Source: Candidatus Aerophobota bacterium (GTDB taxonomy: Bacteria; Aerophobota; Aerophobia; Aerophobales; B3-G15). From it: DNA of 5,037 nt. Made by a program: the position numbers and the translations under genes. The stretch's first letter is position 1. Every line of letters starts with the position of its first letter. The stretch is taken from assembly GCA_030607765.1 (NCBI GenBank), contig JAUWJJ010000117.1, positions 1 to 5,037 of the forward strand, read 5' to 3'. The notes under the pieces were generated by a model that searched no databases, was not told the DNA's origin, and was given only the letters and a program-made list of their open reading frames with translations. This document shows, in pieces, positions 1 through 5,037 of this stretch.

Positions 1-17
1 GGCTGTTTCAACCGTTT

Positions 18-75
18 TTGTAGCTTGCCGATTCATCGGCGCATTAAATTCGCCCAATGAATTGGGCAGCTACAA
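18..75. repeat. Inverted pair of GTAG-foot hairpins (REP/BIME-like), upstream of dnaK
   Basis: Two similar hairpin units face each other. Unit A on the + strand has GTAG at 20-23, then stem GCCGAT (27-32), loop TC and ATCGGC (35-40). Unit B on the - strand has GTAG at 73-70, then stem GCCCAAT / ATTGGGC (52-58 with 61-67) around a 2-nt loop. The outer ends TTGTAGCT (18-25) and AGCTACAA (68-75) are exact reverse complements, so the whole can fold as a three-way junction with two arms. The GTAG feet lie at the outside. Read in the same direction, the two units align closely and differ at paired stem positions. A tetranucleotide GTAG beside an imperfect palindrome is known for REP sequences bound by RAYT transposases; assignment to that class is inference, since no other genomic copies are visible here. 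There is no U-tract, so an intrinsic terminator is unlikely. Confidence 0.72.
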
Positions 76-103
76 TTGCCAGAGAAAACAAGAATTTTAG
101 AAA
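76..103 (+). promoter_or_regulatory. Weak candidate sigma70-type promoter for dnaK
   Basis: TTGCCA (76-81) matches the -35 consensus at five of six positions and is followed, after 16 nt, by TAGAAA (98-103), which matches the -10 consensus at four of six. It lies just downstream of the hairpin pair and would give a leader of roughly 40 nt. AT-rich sequence yields such matches by chance; TAAAAT at 120-125 is a better -10 box but has no good -35 at the right distance. I see no CIRCE operator (TTAGCACTC-N9-GAGTGCTAA) and no sigma32-type promoter, so heat-shock control is not visible here and may lie further upstream if dnaK is co-transcribed with an unseen gene. Confidence 0.22.
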
Positions 104-135
104 AGCCATTAACATTATTTAAAATTTAAAGCAAT

Positions 136-143
136 TAAGGAGG
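136..143 (+). promoter_or_regulatory. Strong Shine-Dalgarno of dnaK
   Basis: TAAGGAGG is a full anti-16S match, with a 7-nt spacer to the ATG at 151. It fixes the dnaK start and predicts high translation, as expected for an abundant chaperone. Confidence 0.9.
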
Positions 144-150
144 AATTCCA

Positions 151-2091
151 ATGGCGGATAAAAAAGTTAGCAAAAAAATAATTGGTATTGATTTGGGTAC
201 GACTAATTCTTGTGTTGCGGTAATGCAAGGAGATGAATCAGTGGTTATCCCTAATCAGGAAGGTAACCGAACAACTCCTTCTGTAGTAGCTTTTACTGAT
301 AAGGGAGAAATGTTGGTGGGAGCTTTAGCTAAAAGACAGGCTGTCACCAATTCAGAAAATACAGTACATTCCATTAAAAGAATTATGGGACGTCGCTTTA
401 GTGAAGAAGCAATAAGAAAAGCTCAAAAAAGAGTTTCCTATGAAATAGTAGAGGATTCTCAAGGACGAGTAAAAGTTAAAGTTAACAAGGGTGAGTTTTT
501 ACCACAGGAGATCTCAGCTCGAATTTTGCAAAAGATGAAACGGGTAGCTGAGGATTATTTAGGAGAAAAGGTAGACAGCGCTGTCATTACTGTTCCTGCT
601 TATTTTAATGATTCTCAGCGTCAGGCAACCAAGGATGCAGGAGCAATTGCTGGTTTTAAAAAAGTGGAACGCATTATAAATGAGCCTACAGCAGCAGCAA
701 TGGCTTATGGATTGGAGAAAAAGGGAGAGAAAAAGGAAGAGAAAAAAATTGCCGTTTATGATTTAGGAGGAGGGACTTTCGATATTTCCATTCTTGATGT
801 GGGAGATAATGTGGGTGAGGTTTTAGCTACCAATGGAGATACTTACCTGGGAGGAGATGACTTTGACCAGAGGATTGTAGACTGGTTAGCTGATAATTTT
901 AAAAAGGAGAATGGAATAGATCTTCGTCAGGATAAGATGGCTCTGCAGAGGCTAAAAGAAGCAGCAGAAAAGGCTAAATGTGAACTTTCCTCCAGTATGG
1001 AAACCCAGATAAATCTTCCCTTTATTACCGCTGATCAATCCGGACCCAAGCACTTAAATGTAACTCTTACTCGCTCTAAGCTGGAAAGGCTGACTGAGGA
1101 TTTAATTGAGAAAACTATGGGACCTTGCAGGCAGGCATTGGGAGATGCCAAGTTAAAACCTTCTGACATTTCCGAGGTTATTTTAGTGGGAGGGCAAATC
1201 CGGATGCCCAAAGTTCAGGAAGTAGTGAAAAAGTTTTTTGGTCGGGAACCTCATAAAGGAGTAAATCCTGATGAAGTGGTAGCTGTGGGAGCATCTATTC
1301 AGGGTGGTGTTTTAGCTGGAGAGGTGAAAGATATCCTTCTTTTAGATGTTACCCCCCTTTCCCTGGGTATTGAAACTTTGGGAGAAGTTTCTACTAAGCT
1401 CATTGAGCGAAACACCACTATCCCTACTCGAGAAAGCAAGATATTTACCACTGCCGCTGATAGCCAAACTGCTGTGGATATACATGTTCTTCAGGGAGAA
1501 AGGACTATGGCTAAAGATAACCGAACCCTGGGAAGATTTCAACTTGTGGGGATACCTCCTGCCCCTCGGGGTATTCCTCAAATTGAGGTAACTTTTGATA
1601 TAGATGCCAATGGTATTGTGAATGTTACCGCTAAGGATAAAGGCACTGGTAAGGAGCAGAGCATCACCATTAGAGAATCGGGAGCTTTAGCCAAGGAAGA
1701 GAGAGAAAAGATGGTCAGGGAAGCTGAGGAGCATGCTGAGGAAGATAGAAAGAGAAAAGAGCTTATCGAGGTAAAAAATCAAGCTGATAATATAATTTAT
1801 GCTACAGAAAAAGCTCTTAAAGATTATGGAGGTAAGATAGGCGAGAATGAGAAAAACAGCATTCAAACCGCCATAGATGATTTAAAAAAAGCTGTTGAGG
1901 CAGAGGATGTTAATCAAATTAGGGATAAAATTAAGCATTTAGGAGAGATTTCTCAAAAATTGGGGCAGGCTGTTTATCAGGAAGCGGCAAAACAGGAAGC
2001 GTCTGGTAAATCAGAGGAAAAACCGGATGAGGCTAAAAAGGAGAAGAAGGAAGAAGACATAAGTGATGCTGATTATAAGGTAGAGGAATAA
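151..2091 (+). CDS. dnaK: Molecular chaperone DnaK (Hsp70)
   Basis: ATP-dependent cytosolic Hsp70 that binds exposed hydrophobic peptide segments and releases them under control of DnaJ and GrpE. The 646-residue length is normal for DnaK. The nucleotide-binding domain spans about residues 9-390: phosphate-1 motif GIDLGTTNS (12-20), the IKR lysine at 76, [16 protein letters not shown] (149-164), [11 protein letters not shown] (177-187), phosphate-2 motif DLGGGTFD (204-211) and adenosine motif VGGQIRMP (346-353). The hydrophobic linker DILLLDV (394-400) leads into the substrate-binding beta domain (about 400-510), then a helical lid (about 511-610) and a charged Lys/Glu tail ending DADYKVEE, close to the usual bacterial end. 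Two oddities: the adenosine motif has Ile350 where Thr is nearly always found, and there is a triple EKK repeat at 188-199. The start is fixed by the strong ribosome site. dnaJ follows after 8 nt. Family identity is certain. Confidence 0.99.
   Translation: MADKKVSKKIIGIDLGTTNSCVAVMQGDESVVIPNQEGNRTTPSVVAFTDKGEMLVGALAKRQAVTNSENTVHSIKRIMGRRFSEEAIRKAQKRVSYEIVEDSQGRVKVKVNKGEFLPQEISARILQKMKRVAEDYLGEKVDSAVITVPAYFNDSQRQATKDAGAIAGFKKVERIINEPTAAAMAYGLEKKGEKKEEKKIAVYDLGGGTFDISILDVGDNVGEVLATNGDTYLGGDDFDQRIVDWLADNFKKENGIDLRQDKMALQRLKEAAEKAKCELSSSMETQINLPFITADQSGPKHLNVTLTRSKLERLTEDLIEKTMGPCRQALGDAKLKPSDISEVILVGGQIRMPKVQEVVKKFFGREPHKGVNPDEVVAVGASIQGGVLAGEVKDILLLDVTPLSLGIETLGEVSTKLIERNTTIPTRESKIFTTAADSQTAVDIHVLQGERTMAKDNRTLGRFQLVGIPPAPRGIPQIEVTFDIDANGIVNVTAKDKGTGKEQSITIRESGALAKEEREKMVREAEEHAEEDRKRKELIEVKNQADNIIYATEKALKDYGGKIGENEKNSIQTAIDDLKKAVEAEDVNQIRDKIKHLGEISQKLGQAVYQEAAKQEASGKSEEKPDEAKKEKKEEDISDADYKVEE
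712..747 (+). repeat. Three tandem 12-nt units inside dnaK encoding [12 protein letters not shown]
   Basis: The codons run ttg gag aaa aag, gga gag aaa aag, gaa gag aaa aaa: three in-frame 12-nt units with a shared GAGAAAAA core, making a 35-nt all-purine run (714-748). It encodes residues 188-199, in the surface loop just before the phosphate-2 strand (AVYDLGGG). Bacterial DnaKs usually have a shorter, variable charged loop here, so expansion by slippage or unequal exchange in a tolerant site is plausible; that is inference. The reading frame is kept. Confidence 0.65.
2082..2087 (+). promoter_or_regulatory. Possible Shine-Dalgarno of dnaJ within the dnaK 3' end
   Basis: AGAGGA sits inside the last codons of dnaK, 12 nt before the dnaJ ATG at 2100. 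The spacing is long, and the 8-nt gap itself (AGTAAAGA) has only a weak purine match. Together with the short gap this suggests dnaJ translation is at least partly coupled to dnaK termination, which would keep DnaJ below DnaK in amount. Confidence 0.4.
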
Positions 2092-2099
2092 AGTAAAGA

Positions 2100-3248
2100 A
2101 TGGCAAAAAAAGACTATTATGAGATTTTAGGAGTATCTCGGGATGCTAATCCTGAAGATATAAAGAAAGCTTACCGACAATTAGCTGTTAAGTATCATCC
2201 TGATAGGAATCCAGATAATTCTAAAGAATCTGAGGAGAAATTTAAAGAAGTTTCCGAGGCGTATAAGATACTTTCCTCTCCTGAGAAGAGGCAGATTTAC
2301 GATCAATACGGGCATCAGGGTTTAGAAGCAGAAATGGGAGCAGGAGCTGCTGGATGGAGAGGTTTTGATCCCCGTAAAATTTTTGAAGAGGTATTTGGCA
2401 GAGGAGATGTCTTTGGTGGAGATATCTTTGGAGATTTTTTTGGAAGAAGAGCTAAAACTCGGGAAAGACAAGGTGAACCTGGAGCAGATCTTCACTATAA
2501 CTTAAAAATTAGTTTTGAAGAGGCTGTTTTTGGGACTCAAAAAAGCATTGAGGTTCTTGGATATGAGTCTTGTCCAACTTGCAGGGGAAGTGGAATTAAA
2601 TCGGGATATCATTCGGAAACTTGCCCTTCCTGTGGAGGAAAGGGGTATGTGGAAATAAGACAGGGGTTTTTCTCTTTTTCTCGAACCTGCACCCAGTGTC
2701 AGGGAAGGGGAACCATTATCCGCAATCCCTGCAGGCAATGCCGTGGCACAGGAAGGATTAAGAGGAATAAAAAAATTAAGGTAACCATCCCTGCTGGTAT
2801 AGATAATGGGTCTCGGCTGAGATTAAGGGGAGAAGGTGAGATTGGTTTTGGAGGAGGCCCTTCCGGAGATTTATTTATCGCCCTCAGGGTAAGACCTCAT
2901 CCTCTGTTTACCCGAGAAGGAGACAGTATAATACTGAAGGTTCCTGTAAGTTTTGCTTTAGCTGCTCTGGGAGGGGAGATTAGCATTCCCACTTTAAATG
3001 GAAAGGTAAGATTAAAGATTCCCTCAGGGACACAGAGCGGCAAGATGTTTTGCTTGAGAGGAAAGGGTGTTCCTCACCTTAACTCTTTTCAAAAAGGTGA
3101 TCAGTTGGTTAAAGTGGTAGTAGAAATTCCTGTAAGTTTAACTTTAGAGCAAAAACAGCTTCTTAAAAGATTTGATGAGCTGGGAAGGAATAATGGGCAA
3201 CCTAAAGTTAAAGAGTTCTTCAGGAGAGTAAAGAGTTTGTTTAGATGA
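2100..3248 (+). CDS. dnaJ: Co-chaperone DnaJ (type I Hsp40)
   Basis: Cytosolic J-domain co-chaperone that delivers unfolded substrates to DnaK and stimulates its ATPase. All type I parts are present in its 382 residues, a typical length. The J domain is residues 4-70 with the catalytic HPD at 33-35 in KYHPDRNP. A Gly/Phe-rich region (about 73-117) contains the DIFGDFFG motif. The zinc-binding domain has four CxxCxGxG repeats at Cys158/161, 175/178, 197/200 and 211/214, enough for two zinc ions. C-terminal domain I (about 221-277) includes [11 protein letters not shown] and [14 protein letters not shown]; domain II (about 278-345) includes [19 protein letters not shown], and a short dimerisation tail follows. 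The start at 2100 is supported by [16 protein letters not shown], the standard DnaJ N-terminus. It follows dnaK by 8 nt and overlaps the next gene by ATGA. No key residue is missing. Confidence 0.99.
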   Translation: MAKKDYYEILGVSRDANPEDIKKAYRQLAVKYHPDRNPDNSKESEEKFKEVSEAYKILSSPEKRQIYDQYGHQGLEAEMGAGAAGWRGFDPRKIFEEVFGRGDVFGGDIFGDFFGRRAKTRERQGEPGADLHYNLKISFEEAVFGTQKSIEVLGYESCPTCRGSGIKSGYHSETCPSCGGKGYVEIRQGFFSFSRTCTQCQGRGTIIRNPCRQCRGTGRIKRNKKIKVTIPAGIDNGSRLRLRGEGEIGFGGGPSGDLFIALRVRPHPLFTREGDSIILKVPVSFALAALGGEISIPTLNGKVRLKIPSGTQSGKMFCLRGKGVPHLNSFQKGDQLVKVVVEIPVSLTLEQKQLLKRFDELGRNNGQPKVKEFFRRVKSLFR

Positions 3249-4618
3249 GCAGAAGAGTAGCCTTAGCCACTTTGGGATGTAAGGTAAATCAATACGAAAC
3301 TCAGGTTATAAGAGAAAGGTTCAAAAGAGCAAATTTTGAGCTGGCCAGTTTCTCTGAAGAAGCGGATATTTATGTAATCAATACCTGTAGTGTTACCAAA
3401 AGAGCCGATGAAAAATCAATAGATTTAATAAGAAAAGCTCTGCAGAAAAATAATGGAGCATCCGTAGTAGTAACAGGTTGTCTGGTAGAGGCAGAGGCAG
3501 AAAAGCTTAAAGATAAGTTTCCTCAAGTTAAGTTGGTGGGTAATTCCGAGAAACTTAAGCTCAATGAGTTTTTTGCCCCGTTAGATAGCAAGCATCCAAC
3601 AGGGTTTTCCTCAAAGTATCAGAATCTCAAAAATTCAAGAAGGGGGGAGCAGCGAAGCGTTGAGGGAGAAAATATTCCTCCTCAAATATCGGTAAGCGAG
3701 AAAGCTGGTAAAGATTTTTTTATTCAAGATTTTTACTCTCATAATCGGGCCTTTGTTAAAGTAGAAGATGGATGTAATCAATTCTGTACCTACTGTCGCA
3801 TCCCCTTTGTCCGTGGAAGCAAACCTCATAGCCGCGCTCCTCAGGAAGTTCTCACCGAGATTCAACTTTTGATAAATCGGGGATTTAAAGAAATTGTCTT
3901 GGTGGGAATAAACTTATGTCTTTACGGAAAAGACCTTCTTCCTCCTTTAAATTTAGTTAGCCTTCTTGAGGATATTCTCACCCTTAAAGGAGATTTCAGG
4001 ATAAGGTTAAGCTCTCTTGAGCCTCATTTAATACCACAGGGATTGATAAATTTAATGCTTAATTCCCGAATATGCCCTCACCTGCATCTTCCCCTGCAGA
4101 GTGGAGATGATGAGATATTAAAAAGGATGGGAAGAAGATACACCAAGGATGAGTATCTTAATTTGCTAAAAAACATTAGAAAAAGAATTCCTTATCTGGC
4201 TATTAGCACTGATGTTATGGTAGGTTTTCCCGGTGAGGGGTCCCGTCATTTTCTAAATACTTACAATTTTATAGGTGAGATTGGATTTAGCAGGTTGCAT
4301 ATCTTTAGATTTTCTCCTCGAGAGGGGACAGTTGCCTTTTCAATGACTCCTCAGATTGAAGAAAGGGTAAAAAGGGAAAGAAGCAAAAAATTAAAGGAAC
4401 TGGGAGATACTCTTTCTTTTAAGTTTATCTCTCAGTTTATAGAAAAAAGGTTGCCAGTTTTAATTGAGGGTAAAGATATGTCCAAAACTCAGCTTCTCAC
4501 CGGCTACACCCACAACTACATTAAGGTTTTTTTGCCCGGGGAGGAGAAGTTGCAGGGCGAGCTTAGGCAGGTGAAATTGGTAAGGGCAGCTTCTGGTTAT
4601 GCCCTGGGTCAGCTATAA
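3245..4618 (+). CDS. mtaB: tRNA (N6-threonylcarbamoyladenosine-37) C2 methylthiotransferase MtaB, MiaB-like radical SAM enzyme
   Basis: Radical SAM enzyme expected to add a methylthio group to t6A37 of tRNAs reading ANN codons, giving ms2t6A, using two 4Fe-4S clusters and S-adenosylmethionine. The N-terminal methylthiotransferase domain (about 3-100) has its three cluster cysteines at Cys12 ([11 protein letters not shown]), Cys48 (NTCSVT) and Cys79 (TGCLVEAEA). The radical SAM domain (about 165-375) has CNQFCTYC, with Cys177, 181 and 184, followed by RIPFVRG, then [34 protein letters not shown] and [14 protein letters not shown]-like RNA-binding domain fills about 398-457 ([14 protein letters not shown]). 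[11 protein letters not shown] and the 457-residue length favour MtaB (B. subtilis YqeV type) over MiaB or RimO; the substrate is inferred, not seen. The start ATG overlaps the dnaJ stop (ATGA). The nearest purine site, AGGAGAG at 3222-3228, is 16 nt away, so termination-reinitiation coupling is likely. A variable linker (about 112-160) contains a short G-rich patch. Confidence 0.93.
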   Translation: MSRRVALATLGCKVNQYETQVIRERFKRANFELASFSEEADIYVINTCSVTKRADEKSIDLIRKALQKNNGASVVVTGCLVEAEAEKLKDKFPQVKLVGNSEKLKLNEFFAPLDSKHPTGFSSKYQNLKNSRRGEQRSVEGENIPPQISVSEKAGKDFFIQDFYSHNRAFVKVEDGCNQFCTYCRIPFVRGSKPHSRAPQEVLTEIQLLINRGFKEIVLVGINLCLYGKDLLPPLNLVSLLEDILTLKGDFRIRLSSLEPHLIPQGLINLMLNSRICPHLHLPLQSGDDEILKRMGRRYTKDEYLNLLKNIRKRIPYLAISTDVMVGFPGEGSRHFLNTYNFIGEIGFSRLHIFRFSPREGTVAFSMTPQIEERVKRERSKKLKELGDTLSFKFISQFIEKRLPVLIEGKDMSKTQLLTGYTHNYIKVFLPGEEKLQGELRQVKLVRAASGYALGQL

Positions 4619-4620
4619 TT

Positions 4621-4642
4621 GGGAGGCTAAAGCCTCCCCTAC
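4621..4642 (-). repeat. GTAG-foot hairpin (REP-like unit), right after mtaB
   Basis: Read on the - strand: GTAG (4642-4639), stem GGGAGGCT, loop TT, AGCCTCCC, 22 nt in all with a perfect 8-bp stem directly beside the GTAG. It begins 2 nt after the mtaB stop codon. It has no U-tract on the + strand (CTACCCC follows), so it is not a standard intrinsic terminator, although a stem this strong could still protect the 3' end of the mRNA. It matches the unit at 4732-4753 in length, loop and outer stem bases. Confidence 0.75.
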
Positions 4643-4731
4643 CCCTGCGTGATGCTATAACGCAATTGATTTAACTAAACTATATAAAATGTCAAATGTG
4701 GAGACCTGACCCCTATTACTCTTGCTATTGG
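4643..4731. other. AT-rich core between the two hairpins; no gene seen
   Basis: This 89-nt spacer contains a small inverted repeat TGCGT / ACGCA (4646-4650 and 4660-4664, 9-nt loop), an AT-rich run with TATATAAAAT (4681-4690), and the phrase GTGGAGACCTGACCCC (4698-4713). CCCCTACCC (4636-4644) and GGGTAGGGG (4730-4738) at its borders are exact reverse complements, so a 9-bp long-range stem could form instead of the two local hairpins. TATATAAAAT resembles a -10 box for hisD, but I find no matching -35. No open reading frame with a ribosome site is present. Confidence 0.45.
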
Positions 4732-4753
4732 GTAGGGGCGAGTTTACTCGCCC
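4732..4753 (+). repeat. GTAG-foot hairpin (REP-like unit), upstream of hisD
   Basis: GTAG (4732-4735) is followed directly by stem GGGCGAGT, loop TT and ACTCGCCC (4736-4753), again 22 nt with an 8-bp stem. Compared with the opposite-strand unit at 4621-4642, the GTAG foot, the GGG/CCC stem base, the T:A pair next to the loop and the TT loop are identical. The middle stem bases differ (AGGC/GCCT against CGAG/CTCG), with pairing kept at every position. It ends 7 nt before the hisD ribosome site, so it lies in the hisD leader if transcription starts upstream. Confidence 0.75.
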
Positions 4754-4760
4754 TCTTAAA

Positions 4761-4766
4761 AAGGTG
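4761..4766 (+). promoter_or_regulatory. Shine-Dalgarno of hisD
   Basis: AAGGTG, preceded by A-rich sequence, lies 5 nt before the ATG at 4772. It is a moderate match and supports this start, which also gives the expected HisD N-terminus. Confidence 0.7.
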
Positions 4767-4771
4767 TTTCT

Positions 4772-5037
4772 ATGAGACCTCCCGTAAAAATTAAGAACTT
4801 AACCAGGGAAGAATATAAAGGGATAATTAAAAGGTCCCGGGAGAATTTACCCAAAATTTTTCCGAAAATTATTCCTATAATTGAACAGGTAAAAGATAAA
4901 GGTGATGAGGCAGTTTTAAAATTTACTCGTAAGTTTGATGGGGTAATTTTATCTTTAGAAGAAATTCGGGTAAAAAAAGAAAAAATTAAAGAGGCTTATA
5001 GAAAAGTTTCCCCCGAGCTCATTCAATCTTTAAAGAA
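4772..5037 (+). CDS. hisD: Histidinol dehydrogenase, N-terminal fragment (runs off the window)
   Basis: HisD catalyses the last two steps of histidine synthesis, the NAD-dependent, zinc-dependent oxidation of L-histidinol to L-histidine by way of the aldehyde. Only 88 complete codons are present, about a fifth of the usual 420-440 residues; the zinc ligands and catalytic histidines lie beyond the edge. Recognition rests on the N-terminal pattern: IIEQVKDKGDEAVLKFTRKF (residues 36-55) with DG next, then a basic EEIRVKKEKIKEAYRKVSPE stretch, matching the family pattern V..RGDEAL..YT..FDG...RV....I.EAY..V.PE. The frame is open to the last base, so truncation is by the window only. It is separated from mtaB by 153 nt of repeat-like sequence and may be a separate unit or head a his cluster. 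Confidence 0.88.
   Translation, partial: MRPPVKIKNLTREEYKGIIKRSRENLPKIFPKIIPIIEQVKDKGDEAVLKFTRKFDGVILSLEEIRVKKEKIKEAYRKVSPELIQSLK

Noticed and set aside
142..149. Palindrome GGAATTCC between Shine-Dalgarno and dnaK start
   Set aside because: Eight bases with no loop; it arises from the Shine-Dalgarno and AT-rich spacer and is too short to support a function.
76..150. CIRCE/HrcA operator or sigma32 promoter ahead of dnaK
   Set aside because: I looked for TTAGCACTC-N9-GAGTGCTAA and CTTGAA/CCCCAT-type boxes and found neither. The inverted repeat at 18-75 does not match CIRCE.
1346..1591. Open frames on both strands inside dnaK (1342-1581 on -, 1346-1591 on +)
   Set aside because: They lie wholly inside the well-conserved dnaK reading frame and have no recognisable protein features, so they are shadows of the real gene.
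2502..2738. Minus-strand open frame inside dnaJ
   Set aside because: It overlaps the zinc-finger coding part of dnaJ and shows no domain.
3635..3865. Minus-strand open frame inside mtaB
   Set aside because: It overlaps the radical SAM cysteine motif of mtaB on the other strand and has no recognisable content.
4621..4645. Intrinsic terminator for the dnaK-dnaJ-mtaB transcript
   Set aside because: The stem is strong but is followed by CTACCCC, not a run of T, and the same hairpin occurs again on the other strand at 4732-4753, which fits a repeat better.
4646..4664. TGCGT/ACGCA hairpin as a separate regulatory RNA
   Set aside because: Only 5 bp with a 9-nt loop; too weak alone, so it is noted only as part of the element core.
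4696..4794. Small + strand frame from ATG 4696 (about 32 residues, starting MWRPDP)
   Set aside because: It has no ribosome site, runs through the second hairpin and overlaps the hisD start in another frame, so it is most likely chance reading of the repeat.

Overview
The window comes from a bacterial chromosome that looks AT-rich by eye (AAA/GAA/AGA/TTA codons are common). It carries, all on the + strand, dnaK, dnaJ, a MiaB-family tRNA methylthiotransferase best matched to MtaB, and the 5' end of hisD (histidinol dehydrogenase), which runs off the right edge. The full Shine-Dalgarno before dnaK and the gene families are clearly bacterial. I cannot name a phylum with confidence. The order dnaK-dnaJ-mtaB-hisD, without the prmA-rsmE pair that lies between dnaJ and mtaB in Bacillus-type genomes, suggests a less-studied or uncultured lineage, but that is inference.

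Layout: 1-150 is non-coding. It holds a pair of facing GTAG-foot hairpins (18-75), a weak candidate promoter and a perfect Shine-Dalgarno. 151-2091 is dnaK, and 2100-3248 is dnaJ after an 8-nt gap. 3245-4618 is mtaB, overlapping dnaJ by ATGA. 4619-4771 is a 153-nt non-coding gap filled almost completely by a second pair of GTAG-foot hairpins in opposite orientation around an AT-rich core. 4772-5037 is the start of hisD with its own Shine-Dalgarno.

The first three genes form a tight cluster that is probably one transcript. DnaK and DnaJ are the ATP-driven Hsp70 chaperone and its J-domain co-chaperone; their partner GrpE is not in the window. MtaB would turn t6A37 into ms2t6A37 in tRNAs reading ANN codons, so the cluster joins protein folding with decoding fidelity. 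hisD is separated by the repeat element and may be a separate unit.

The genes are ordinary housekeeping genes. The most interesting signal is in the two intergenic gaps: four short hairpins, each with GTAG at its 5' foot and arranged as two inverted pairs. This is the hallmark layout of REP/BIME (REPIN) elements handled by RAYT (TnpA_REP, Y1-type HUH) transposases. Within each pair the stems differ by changes that keep base pairing. No transposase gene is in the window. I found no tRNA, rRNA, CRISPR array or convincing intrinsic terminator.
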